From Candidatus Obscuribacterales bacterium (GTDB lineage Bacteria; Cyanobacteriota; Vampirovibrionia; Obscuribacterales; Obscuribacteraceae): a stretch of DNA of 44,235 nucleotides. Positions 34,459 through 42,003 of the stretch are shown in pieces. The notes under the pieces are model-generated. The model saw nothing but the letters and a program-made list of their open reading frames with translations. It made no database searches and was not told the origin of the DNA. The stretch is taken from contig JAKFUT010000111.1 in assembly GCA_021732565.1 (NCBI GenBank), positions 1 to 44,235 on the forward strand, in the 5' to 3' direction. The first letter of the stretch is position 1. Each line of letters opens with the position of its first letter. A program made the position numbers and the translations under genes.

Positions 34459-35154
34459 ATGATCAGAACCAATCTCCCATTCGCCAACCCGCATGATTTG
34501 CTGGAGCTTAAATCTCCAGATAGCATTCAGGCTCTTGCGGGCGCTCCGGCGTGGGTCTATGAGTCACTTTTAGCGTGTCCCTATGTCGTAGTGCGCCGCC
34601 AGCTAGCGTCGGGAACCGGTATCGCAGTTGGTGTGCGAGGAGAAGCCCGCAATCAACGCTGGGCTGGTATTGTCAGTCCTGATCGGGTTAAGTCCATGGT
34701 GTCACCTTTTGAGCTTCGTGCCGGCACAATAGTCAAGCCTGAACGGCTCGAGGCAATACCAGCATTACAGCACTTAGTTGCACTGGAGAAAGAATGGTGC
34801 AGCCTGGACCAAAGGTGGGGACCGGGCGGTAGCATCGGCTTCGAGCTGGCATCGACATTTCCAGCGGCCACTCCATTGAGCGATCTCGACATTGTACTTT
34901 TCGCACCAGTTCCTTTTGACCATGACTACGCACACTCGTTACTAGTGTCTGTTCGACAGATTGCCGCGTGTATAGATGTGCTAGTGGAAACACCGGCCTG
35001 TGCTTTCTCGCTAAGTGAATACGCTGACAATCAAGGTCGTCCTGTCCTGCTTCGCTGCCCGGATAAGCCTCGCATGGCAGTCGTTCCCTGGCATGTTGCT
35101 GATGCACCGCATTTGGAAGACAGCTTGCTCACAGAGATGGAGACTCCCGGGTGA
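34459..35154 (+). CDS. mdcG: Phosphoribosyl-dephospho-CoA transferase (holo-ACP synthase)
   Basis: 231 aa. MdcG is a nucleotidyltransferase that attaches the prosthetic group made by MdcB to the serine of MdcC. The catalytic signature is visible: GSIGFELAS followed by SDLDIVLFAP (the D-x-D metal site), then DVLVETPACAFSLSEYA and a late RCPDKPRMA. No strong Shine-Dalgarno precedes the ATG at 34459. The stop overlaps the GTG start of mdcH by 4 nt. Confidence 0.9.
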   Translation: MIRTNLPFANPHDLLELKSPDSIQALAGAPAWVYESLLACPYVVVRRQLASGTGIAVGVRGEARNQRWAGIVSPDRVKSMVSPFELRAGTIVKPERLEAIPALQHLVALEKEWCSLDQRWGPGGSIGFELASTFPAATPLSDLDIVLFAPVPFDHDYAHSLLVSVRQIAACIDVLVETPACAFSLSEYADNQGRPVLLRCPDKPRMAVVPWHVADAPHLEDSLLTEMETPG

Positions 35155-36080
35155 GCATCTGTTTTCTCTTTCCAGGTCAAGGATCACAACGACCCGGGAT
35201 GCTTAAGCGCTTGCCCCGGCATCCAGCTACCGAGTCTACCTTTCGCCAGGCAAGCGAAATCCTTGAGTGTGAGATGAGTGAACTCGATTCGGAGGAGGCC
35301 CTTGAGTCTACGGTCGCCGTTCAACTATCGCTTTTCATTGCCGGCGTAGCCGTAGCAAGAGTGCTGGAAGCAGAGCAGGTGATACCGGCAGCGGTGTCCG
35401 GTCTCTCAGTGGGGGCTTTCGCTGCAGCAGTTGTTTGCGGGTCTTTGCCGTTTGCCGATGGTATCACTGTAGTTAAACAACGTGCGCAGCTAATGGAATC
35501 TAGCTTCCCCTCAGGCTACGGTATGGCCGCCATCGTTGGACTGACTGAGCATAAGGTGGCCGAACTGGTCAACAACTTCTATGAGCAATCCGCTCCTGTC
35601 TTCGTCAGCAACATAAATGCACCACGACAACTCACCATTGCCGGGTCACTTCAAGGTATAGAAAAGGTCGCAGTAGCGGCTTTAAAGTGCGGAGCGCGTA
35701 AAGCAGAACGTCTTCATATAGCAGTTCCTTCGCATTGCCCGCTTTTTCAGGCAGTAGCGGAAACACTGCAAGAGACTCTAAAAAAGGTGAACGTGCAAAA
35801 ACCGGCGATTCCTTATATGAGCAATGTCACGGCGCGCCCATTACGGACCGCTGGCAGTGTGGCTGAAGATCTGGCGAATAACATCGCCAACGGAGTTCGG
35901 TGGCATGATTCAATCTCGGTACTGGTCGAGCTTGGAACTGACGTCTTTCTCGAAATGAATCCAGGCAATGTGCTCTCCAGGCTGGGGTCAGAAGCCTTTC
36001 CCCATTTGCGTTTTATAGCCATGGAAGACACTTCACATGCATATGTAAGTCGTCTAGCTCGCAAGAACCTCATACCCTAG
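35151..36080 (+). CDS. mdcH: Malonyl-CoA:ACP malonyltransferase of malonate decarboxylase
   Basis: 309 aa. A FabD-like acyltransferase that primes the carrier subunit with malonyl from malonyl-CoA. The N-terminus has FLFPGQGSQRPGML; the nucleophile S86 lies in SGLSVGAFAA; a GTDVFLEMNPGNVLSRL segment near the C-terminus matches the last strand of the family. The start is GTG, overlapping the mdcG stop (GTGA), with GGAG 8 nt upstream. It is the last gene of the cluster; no mdcF/L/M transporter or LysR-type mdcR follows. Confidence 0.92.
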   Translation: MSICFLFPGQGSQRPGMLKRLPRHPATESTFRQASEILECEMSELDSEEALESTVAVQLSLFIAGVAVARVLEAEQVIPAAVSGLSVGAFAAAVVCGSLPFADGITVVKQRAQLMESSFPSGYGMAAIVGLTEHKVAELVNNFYEQSAPVFVSNINAPRQLTIAGSLQGIEKVAVAALKCGARKAERLHIAVPSHCPLFQAVAETLQETLKKVNVQKPAIPYMSNVTARPLRTAGSVAEDLANNIANGVRWHDSISVLVELGTDVFLEMNPGNVLSRLGSEAFPHLRFIAMEDTSHAYVSRLARKNLIP

Positions 36081-36412
36081 ACTACGCTTTTGTTTTGCTC
36101 GTGCAGGATCCTCATAAACCCTTTGCACCTGCAGCAGATGATGTAAGAGATGTATTGTTCGCAGACTTAATGATCCGTTTTCTCCAGACGAGAGTGTCAT
36201 GTTCATGTGGGCAGAACACCATCACCTCAGCTCAGTTCACAAAATCACATCAGCTCACAACATCGCATTGAAAGAGCGACAACATCATGGCGAGCCCGTG
36301 TTCTCCGTTTAGATACTAGCGTGAATTCTCCTCGGTCTCCTCGTTCCGCCGATTCGGGTATCGGGCATTTGTTCAAAACCATCCGCGAATGCCAGTGGAG
36401 AGCGCATTAAAT
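36081..36412. other. Intergenic after the mdc cluster
   Basis: About 330 nt. I see no gene, and no structure other than the terminator hairpin at its right end (36413-36443). Confidence 0.5.
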
Positions 36413-36443
36413 AAGGCATCCTGTCGTTCGGGCAGGATGCCTT
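36413..36443. terminator. Bidirectional terminator hairpin
   Basis: Perfect 11-bp stem AAGGCATCCTG/CAGGATGCCTT with a 9-nt loop. On the minus strand ATTTAAT follows. It lies 33 nt after the stop of the VOC gene, which it most likely ends, and could also stop read-through from mdcH. Confidence 0.75.
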
Positions 36444-36476
36444 ACATTAAAGAACTGGACGCTTCGCTGAAGGTTG

Positions 36477-36962
36477 TTACTTAGCGCAAGTAGCCATCTT
36501 GTCTTTCATTGCCAACATACGCTTCTTCATTTCTTCAGGCGCAACGTCTTCCTTGTGCGTGCACAATTCCCAGACGTGTCCAAACGGATCGACAACGACG
36601 CCGTAGCGATCGCCCCAAAACTGATTGTCCAGAGGCATCATTACAGTGCACCCTGCTTCCACAGCCTGCGGGAAGGATTTGTCTACATCCACAACCGAGA
36701 TACACAAAGAAGTCGAGGAACCGCCACGTGCTGCAGGTCCGAGTGCGCCCATCTCGGGGAATTCATCGTGCAGGAAAACATAGGAATCTCCTATTTTAAT
36801 TTCTGCATGAATGACCTTTCCGTCGGGCATTTCGCTAATGCCGCACTCCTCGGCACCGAAAGCTTTCTTGTAGAACTCAATGGCCTTCTTTGAATCGCTT
36901 ACAGTCAAGTGCGGAGTAATGGTGTGAAGACCCGGACGAATGGGATTGACAGTTTCTGTCAT
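36477..36962 (-). CDS. VOC superfamily (glyoxalase/PhnB-like) protein
   Basis: 161 aa. It has the beta-alpha-beta-beta-beta pattern of vicinal oxygen chelate proteins: TITPHLTVSDSKKAIEFYKK at the N-terminus, GKVIHAEIKIGDSYVFLHDE in the middle, and WGDRYGVVVDPFGHVWEL near the end. The sequence is closest in style to the PhnB-like group, often annotated as glyoxalase or bleomycin-resistance-like; the true substrate is unknown. The C-terminus adds a charged tail with two cysteines overall (CTHKEDV... and ATCAK). GAGGAG 7 nt before the ATG fixes the start. It stands alone between the mdc cluster and the TPR lipoprotein and has its own terminator. Confidence 0.85.
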   Translation of the reverse strand: MTETVNPIRPGLHTITPHLTVSDSKKAIEFYKKAFGAEECGISEMPDGKVIHAEIKIGDSYVFLHDEFPEMGALGPAARGGSSTSLCISVVDVDKSFPQAVEAGCTVMMPLDNQFWGDRYGVVVDPFGHVWELCTHKEDVAPEEMKKRMLAMKDKMATCAK

Positions 36963-37059
36963 GTTGTTCTCCTCAAAAGGGCTATTGATGCCAACTTTCG
37001 AGAATTCTATCTTGGCGCTGGCAGGACAGGTTCGAATGCAATGGAATCTTACTAATTGC

Positions 37060-37084
37060 GAAAGAGGCGGAGTTTTCCAACTCC
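37060..37084 (-). repeat. Orphan copy of the copy-5 terminator arm
   Basis: Identical to 38100-38124 except for one base in the loop. Here the GGAGTT/AACTCC part of the stem is kept, but the outer pairs on the other arm are lost and no family gene lies upstream. It may be a relic of a lost family copy. Confidence 0.45.
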
Positions 37085-37233
37085 GTGTGCCCCAAGGATT
37101 AAAACTCGGCAGGCAGCGCTAGCTCAAGATTCCGCCATCTCGTAGCGGTTAGATACGATGCATCGACAACGTCTGATTTCCGACGCTGCTTGGAGCTAAA
37201 ATGTGTGGACCATTACATGAATGAGAACATCGC

Positions 37234-37788
37234 ATGAAAAGTAAGACCATCCTGATATTATTCCTATCCATTTTTGTTGCCGGCTGCACTCCCCCTGTCG
37301 AGGATGCGCACAAGATTCTCGCTAGCGGGGTGGCTCTGATTGAAAAGGGCAAGTATCAGGAAGCCGCAGACGCAGCGGAGCGGCTGATTCAGATTTCACC
37401 GAAAGCCGAGAATGGTTACTTGTTGCGAGGAACTGCCAATGAGAAACTTGGTCAATTCGACAAGGCGATTCAAGATTACTCTACATGCATCAGCATCACT
37501 CCCAGTGCTGAGGTGTTCACTAATCGTGGGCAGATGTACCTGCAGCAGAAGAAATATGACAAAGGGATAGAAGATTGTAACAAAGCACTGAGTCTTGATG
37601 CCAAGTTCTACGACGCACGAGTATGCCGTGGAACTTGTTATTCTGACCTTGGCCAGTACCAAAAGGCTCTCGATGACTTCAATGTAGTCTTAGCGACAGA
37701 TCCAAAGAATGACATTGCTTTGCAAAACCGCGCTTCTTGCCTTCTCCAATTGAGAAAGGCGACAGCAGCGAAAGCTGGAAAAAACTAA
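37234..37788 (+). CDS. TPR-repeat lipoprotein
   Basis: 184 aa. The N-terminus is a lipoprotein signal peptide: MKSK, a hydrophobic stretch, then the lipobox VAGC with C18 as the predicted lipidated residue. After it come about four tetratricopeptide repeats (for example KYQEAADAAERLIQISP, QFDKAIQDYSTCISITP, KYDKGIEDCNKALSLDA, QYQKALDDFNVVLATDP), covering nearly all of the mature protein. Likely anchored to a membrane and acting as a protein-binding scaffold; the partner is unknown. Single gene, convergent with the decayed kinase fragment that follows. Confidence 0.88.
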   Translation: MKSKTILILFLSIFVAGCTPPVEDAHKILASGVALIEKGKYQEAADAAERLIQISPKAENGYLLRGTANEKLGQFDKAIQDYSTCISITPSAEVFTNRGQMYLQQKKYDKGIEDCNKALSLDAKFYDARVCRGTCYSDLGQYQKALDDFNVVLATDPKNDIALQNRASCLLQLRKATAAKAGKN

Positions 37789-37792
37789 CGGT

Positions 37793-37913
37793 TCAATAAG
37801 AGAGAAAGACTTCATATCCGTCGTCGCTCGATACGAGAACCTTTTCGGCGTCATCCGGAAAGCTTGAAAATTTCGTGACCGGTTGCTAGTCGTACGTGGA
37901 AGTCCAGTTTGGT
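37793..37913 (-). pseudogene. Decayed 3' fragment of a Ser/Thr kinase gene
   Basis: The minus strand from 37913 reads TKLDFHVRLATGHEIFK, matching TKLDFHERPATGHEILK near the C-terminus of the two kinases at 41975 and 43952. The DNA match to 43952 onward is also visible (GTGGAAGTCCAGTTTGGTG on the plus strand). After a frameshift the reading continues as DDAEKVLVSSDDGYEVF to a stop. Upstream sequence does not match a kinase, so only a relic remains. Confidence 0.65.
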
Positions 37914-38099
37914 GGCAGGCGCGGTCGGTTTTGCATAATTTCCCCGAATCCGGGGGTGCACAAAGCGAACCACAGCAGAGTGAGAAAACCGACTGGTAGA
38001 AAAATGTGGCTCACTTCTGCCAGCTGGCGTTTAGCAGGACACATGGATCGAACATTAGTGAACCGGTTGGTGGAATATGCCATCAAAGCGGAAATTTAT

Positions 38100-38131
38100 G
38101 AAAGAGGCGGAGTTTTGCAACTCCACCTCCT
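38100..38131 (-). terminator. Rho-independent terminator of family copy 5
   Basis: Minus strand: GAGGTGGAGTT-GCAA-AACTCCGCCTC, an 11-bp stem with one G-U pair and a GNRA-type GCAA loop, followed by TTTCAT. It starts about 40 nt after the copy 5 stop. Confidence 0.75.
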
Positions 38132-38169
38132 AATTTACCTTCCATAGTTCAAATCTGATCGCTGCCAGA

Positions 38170-38418
38170 TTAAAGACTCTGACAACTAGCTTCGACTTGC
38201 ATGAACAGTGCCTTGAGTTCAGAGACGGACTGTTCCGCGTCATAAGAATTCAATGGCTGTTCCGGTTCGATGAATAGCAGGTCGGGTAGCCACTCGACGG
38301 TTTCGGTCTTCCGTTGTGAGCGAAACGGATCCGAAGACTTCGCGGTCGCTGATGCAAAATCCAGGAAGAATTTCTCTCTTACGTTTTGTCCCTGTCTGGA
38401 TTGTCCACTGGCGGCCAT
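38170..38418 (-). CDS. Small REKFFLDF-family protein, copy 5
   Basis: 82 aa. Core SRQGQNVREKFFLDFASATA, SSDPFRSQRKTETV, EWLPDLLFIE, then the EQPLNSYDAEQSVSELKALF tail, ending CQSL. It is closest to copy 4, and the similarity includes the leader and ~60-90 nt further upstream, pointing to duplication of the whole unit. AGAGGA 7-8 nt before the ATG fixes the start. No known domain, signal peptide or membrane segment; function unknown. It lies between a kinase relic and the kinase/propeller array. Confidence 0.9.
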   Translation of the reverse strand: MAASGQSRQGQNVREKFFLDFASATAKSSDPFRSQRKTETVEWLPDLLFIEPEQPLNSYDAEQSVSELKALFMQVEASCQSL

Positions 38419-38437
38419 TGTTTTATCCTCTTATATT

Positions 38438-38466
38438 CGGCACGTCGATGCCGGGCACGTTGTGCC
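38438..38466 (-). promoter_or_regulatory. Tandem leader hairpins of family copy 5
   Basis: Minus strand: GGCAC-AAC-GTGCC (38466-38454) then CGGCAT-CGAC-GTGCCG (38453-38438, with one U-G pair). They lie just before the AGAGGA ribosome binding site, as in copies 2-4. Confidence 0.7.
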
Positions 38467-38543
38467 TGGTTTGTCTGCTAGTTCGTTGGCTAGTAACTGG
38501 TTTGCTTTATGAGCGCTTGGTGAATCTCGCCACTTTGCAACTC

Positions 38544-38580
38544 GTGAGTGTATCTACCGTGTTTTCCGCAAATATCGACA
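38544..38580 (-). promoter_or_regulatory. 37-nt conserved upstream element of family copy 5
   Basis: Minus strand: starts TGTCGATATTTGCGG and ends ACGGTAGATACACTCAC, 125 nt before the ATG of copy 5. Confidence 0.7.
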
Positions 38581-38895
38581 CAAGAAATGAAAGTTTCTTA
38601 AGTTTTTTGCCTTACGTGGGATTTTGCCCATTGTAGTCTTCAGGGTGTGAGTCCGAGAACTAGCGATATTTGGCAGCCCCAAGATCTTTGGGACGGTCCA
38701 TCATGTCTTCAGTGACGTTCCACTGAGATGAACGACAAGGTATCTTGGACCATAACCACTCGGGCAGACACGAAAAGTGTACCTTTCCATGCCTTCGAGC
38801 TTTCAAAATTCGATTTTTGCTGAAGATCGAGCGATTTGGTGTTGGTGTTCACCTTCTTCCAACGCGCAAAAGATCGCGGTTAGCGATGAAGCTGA
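38581..38895. other. Intergenic between copy 5 and the propeller gene
   Basis: About 315 nt. The first ~90 nt are similar to the region upstream of copy 4 (AAATGAAA, CTTAAG and TTTTGCCCA motifs in the same order). The rest holds a small CAGTG/CACTG hairpin near 38711-38727 and no gene that I can see. Confidence 0.5.
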
Positions 38896-41800
38896 CTAAT
38901 GCAACAGCGCGATTTTGGTAAGAACAACCTCAGCGCTGACAGAATCGATCACGTGTATCAAAACGCGAGGTGGCCGCTCATCCACAAGACCACTCATTGA
39001 AGTGTTGATTACTGCTATCAACCACTTCCCGCAACTAATCAACCGCACGGAAGGCAGCCCCGCAACCTGTACGACAAACAATGGCTTGCTCAGTGACATC
39101 TCGCCAATACGTTTTCCGGACAGATCGAACTTGAGCAAATTCGTTGCATAGTCAGGAAGATTACCGCTGTCACTCAACGCATAGAGGCAGAGTTCGGCTT
39201 CATCTAGCGCCAACCCTTGCGAGTTCCGCAGTTCTGAATCATTAGATTCCAAAGAGAAGAGTTGCTCCACCAAATCATAGGTTACGATTTTTTCGTGGAT
39301 TCTAAGCCACAATCTCCTATGTGCAGAATCCAACGCCATTGCCCATATCACGGGGTAGCCTTCAACTTCTTCCGGTACTTCGACTTCTTCTGCCATCACA
39401 AATGGATGGGTCGATCGAAAGAGCGTCTTGTCGATCCAATAAATGGTTTCGCTAGAACCGTCATAAACAACATCATCGAACCGGCCTGAAATTTTCTGTT
39501 TCGTTCCCTCTAACGGGCCATTAATATCAAATTCGTAGAGCGCCGCCGGTGTGATCATCTGGCCAGATTCAAGATGGTGTATCGGTGGTCCAGATGGGTA
39601 TCCGGCCTTAAAAGTCACGTTGGAGAGCAGTGACTCGTAATACTCGCGGCGTTCGCGGGTTGCTCGCTTCCAGAGCTGCGTCATCCTATAGGTGAGATGT
39701 TGGAGACACCAGTCTGCATTGCGCGCTGAGATATCAAAGACATCACCGCTAGTATCAGGAATGAAGGTTGCAATCGGGTATCCCGCAATAGATTCAATAT
39801 GGTCTACGAAGTGCGTCCACCCGAAGTCTTCCCTGGCGTATGCAACCTCAGTATAGAGAAAAGTTACGGGAACCCCGGAAGGAAGCCCGTTGACATGTAC
39901 CGCTTCTTCTCGCGATTGTCCACACATAATAACTTGTAGCAGCCTAACCTCCGAATCGACAATAAAATTGTAGGTCACCTCATACATACTGTATTGATTG
40001 ACGGCGACAATGACCGGCGAAGCAGTGTAAGAAATGTGCACCGCCACCGTGGAGTTGTGGCCGAACTCGCTTTCTGCCTTCCCCCATTGCACACCAATTA
40101 CGTGGAGTTCAGCAACGTCCGATTCCGGCGGAGCATACTCGTTGCTATCCGCCTCGGTCTTCAACAATGCGAGGTCGTGCTCAAACGTCAATCCCTGCTC
40201 AAGGCTGCCATTATTTTTCAGCCACTCTATACCGGATTCAATCTCCTTGACTCTCTGCTCATATTCGCTCTTGCCTGTATGACGATATCCATGTTGAAGG
40301 AGTTCAGGAAGATCATCAAAGCCCGGTGTTGGTTGCAGCTCATTCGGTACCACGTCTGGCAGAACTATCAGCCCCCCGCTAGATACCGGGGTTACCCGTT
40401 GGTTTGTTACACGGGGCGTCGCACCGATTATCAGAGGAGCGCAAACTAGTACGCGCCCGCTGTTTGGTTCAATAACCCACACATACGGGCGGGAATCAAT
40501 CCTCTTTGCTCTGATCACCCATGTATCTTCAATCACCAAGGTATCCATCGGGCACTCTTCGGGTACTTGAGATACCAGAACAAGAAACGGATGAACGAAA
40601 AAAGCAGCAGTAAAAGCAAAGCCCCCATTTTGACCCACAGGAACCCAACTGCTCAACTGTTGCTTTCGTTCTGGCACTCCGTCGAGCGAATACCATGTTA
40701 GCAAGGCCGCATAGGGAGTCGTTTCCATGGAATCCAGAAACAAGAGTTTACCCGAATTGGCATCGTAGCTCATGGCGCTAAGAGCAGGCATTGTCATAGA
40801 TGAGGACGGTTGACCTCGATCTTTGGCACTGCGGTATAAATGCGTTAGTCCCGACCATTTACCGGTCACTACATCAACAGAGAAAAGAGTAGAAGAGCCC
40901 TTGACCAAAAGTTGCTCACGATCGCTATCAAATGTGATATCAAAATCATTAGGGAAAAAGTGCAAGTCGTCATCAGGCTCCCGCAGTTGTGCCTCGCCAT
41001 CGCTGCACTCCAATACCCCGCGCACGGAAACCGCAAAGACTTTTCCACCCGCGAATACAGCTTTAGGCTGGCAATGAGTTTCCGGTGAAAACGTTTCGTC
41101 GGAATTTAAATAAAAGCAGTGATCATCGGTTAGCTCCCAATCTGATTTCATTACACCATTTACAAAATCAAACGATTTTGTCGGTGGCTTAAGTTCACCA
41201 ATGATCAAGCGAGGAGGATTATACCCGTAGGCTCCGTACTCTGCTTCGATGTTGGCGGCCATGCGGGTTCGCGTGAGGGAGAAGAGCTGAAAGATCTTCC
41301 GTCGAACAGGTTCCATTGCTCGAGCGTGCAGATATTCCACTTCCTGCAAGAACATTTGCGCGCGCCACTCACGGCTTTGCTTACCAATAACCCATGGTTT
41401 CTCATACGCCCAATGACTACTCTGCACCGTGCGAGGTTCAGCTCCGGTAACCCTTTTGACACCACCAATTAATAGTTCATTCGAACGAGCGTGTGGTCTA
41501 GCTTCTCCGAACCACCAATCATGGTGCTCGGTGACTTTGATATCATTTCGGTCTACCGCGATCGAAAATTTCTCGCCCTTCGGTACCACGACATAGATTC
41601 GCTTGACGATAACCTTCGGCCAGCAACTGACGTTCCAATCAACGGTAGCATTCGAACTCAACAAGAGTTCCACGGGTTCATGCGAGCAGGTCACAATTAC
41701 AGGTATCTTCGAAGGAGAAGTTAGGTCTTCCGGCGGGAAGCCTACCGATACTACATGTAGTGGCGAACCCGGTTCGAATGGCCCCCGCCCGTCAGCAAAT

Positions 41801-42003
41801 CTTTCGCGAACCGCCAGATATTCGGATTCTAATTCTTCAGCCGTCTCAATACTCCCGTCTTGCCTCAACTGCTTTATGCCGAGTTCAATGTCCATAAACA
41901 CCGTGTTCAGCATATGAAGGTAACTCTCAGACCGGTCATAAACCGGCTCTTGAGCATGGATCTGCTCTTCAGCACTAGTTTCGTTGATCTGTATCGAGTC
42001 CAC
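38896..42003 (-). CDS. Large two-half propeller-like protein, kinase-coupled
   Basis: 1,035 aa from the GTG at 42003, which has AGGAGGG 5-6 nt upstream; the frame is open to a GTG at 42021 with no such signal. No signal peptide or membrane segment. The protein is built of two similar halves. Each has a short helical part (DIELGIKQLRQDGSIETAEE in half 1, EIESGIEWLKNNGSLEQGLT in half 2), a beta-rich part starting LHV(V/I)(S/G)V, then repeated beta strands of propeller style (VVYDGSSETIYWID, WAMALDSAHRRLWLRIHE, GLALDEAELCLYAL). No catalytic motif found. It starts inside the 3' end of the kinase gene, so the two are probably co-translated and it may be the partner or substrate of that kinase. Family not recognised. 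Confidence 0.8.
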   Translation of the reverse strand: MDSIQINETSAEEQIHAQEPVYDRSESYLHMLNTVFMDIELGIKQLRQDGSIETAEELESEYLAVRERFADGRGPFEPGSPLHVVSVGFPPEDLTSPSKIPVIVTCSHEPVELLLSSNATVDWNVSCWPKVIVKRIYVVVPKGEKFSIAVDRNDIKVTEHHDWWFGEARPHARSNELLIGGVKRVTGAEPRTVQSSHWAYEKPWVIGKQSREWRAQMFLQEVEYLHARAMEPVRRKIFQLFSLTRTRMAANIEAEYGAYGYNPPRLIIGELKPPTKSFDFVNGVMKSDWELTDDHCFYLNSDETFSPETHCQPKAVFAGGKVFAVSVRGVLECSDGEAQLREPDDDLHFFPNDFDITFDSDREQLLVKGSSTLFSVDVVTGKWSGLTHLYRSAKDRGQPSSSMTMPALSAMSYDANSGKLLFLDSMETTPYAALLTWYSLDGVPERKQQLSSWVPVGQNGGFAFTAAFFVHPFLVLVSQVPEECPMDTLVIEDTWVIRAKRIDSRPYVWVIEPNSGRVLVCAPLIIGATPRVTNQRVTPVSSGGLIVLPDVVPNELQPTPGFDDLPELLQHGYRHTGKSEYEQRVKEIESGIEWLKNNGSLEQGLTFEHDLALLKTEADSNEYAPPESDVAELHVIGVQWGKAESEFGHNSTVAVHISYTASPVIVAVNQYSMYEVTYNFIVDSEVRLLQVIMCGQSREEAVHVNGLPSGVPVTFLYTEVAYAREDFGWTHFVDHIESIAGYPIATFIPDTSGDVFDISARNADWCLQHLTYRMTQLWKRATRERREYYESLLSNVTFKAGYPSGPPIHHLESGQMITPAALYEFDINGPLEGTKQKISGRFDDVVYDGSSETIYWIDKTLFRSTHPFVMAEEVEVPEEVEGYPVIWAMALDSAHRRLWLRIHEKIVTYDLVEQLFSLESNDSELRNSQGLALDEAELCLYALSDSGNLPDYATNLLKFDLSGKRIGEMSLSKPLFVVQVAGLPSVRLISCGKWLIAVINTSMSGLVDERPPRVLIHVIDSVSAEVVLTKIALLH

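Noticed and set aside
37886..38086. Minus-strand ORF of 66 codons next to the kinase relic
   Set aside because: It is in a different frame from the kinase-derived sequence and has no supporting signal.
39994..40449. Plus-strand ORF of 151 codons within the propeller gene
   Set aside because: Antisense to a long, internally duplicated coding region with a strong start signal; no independent support.
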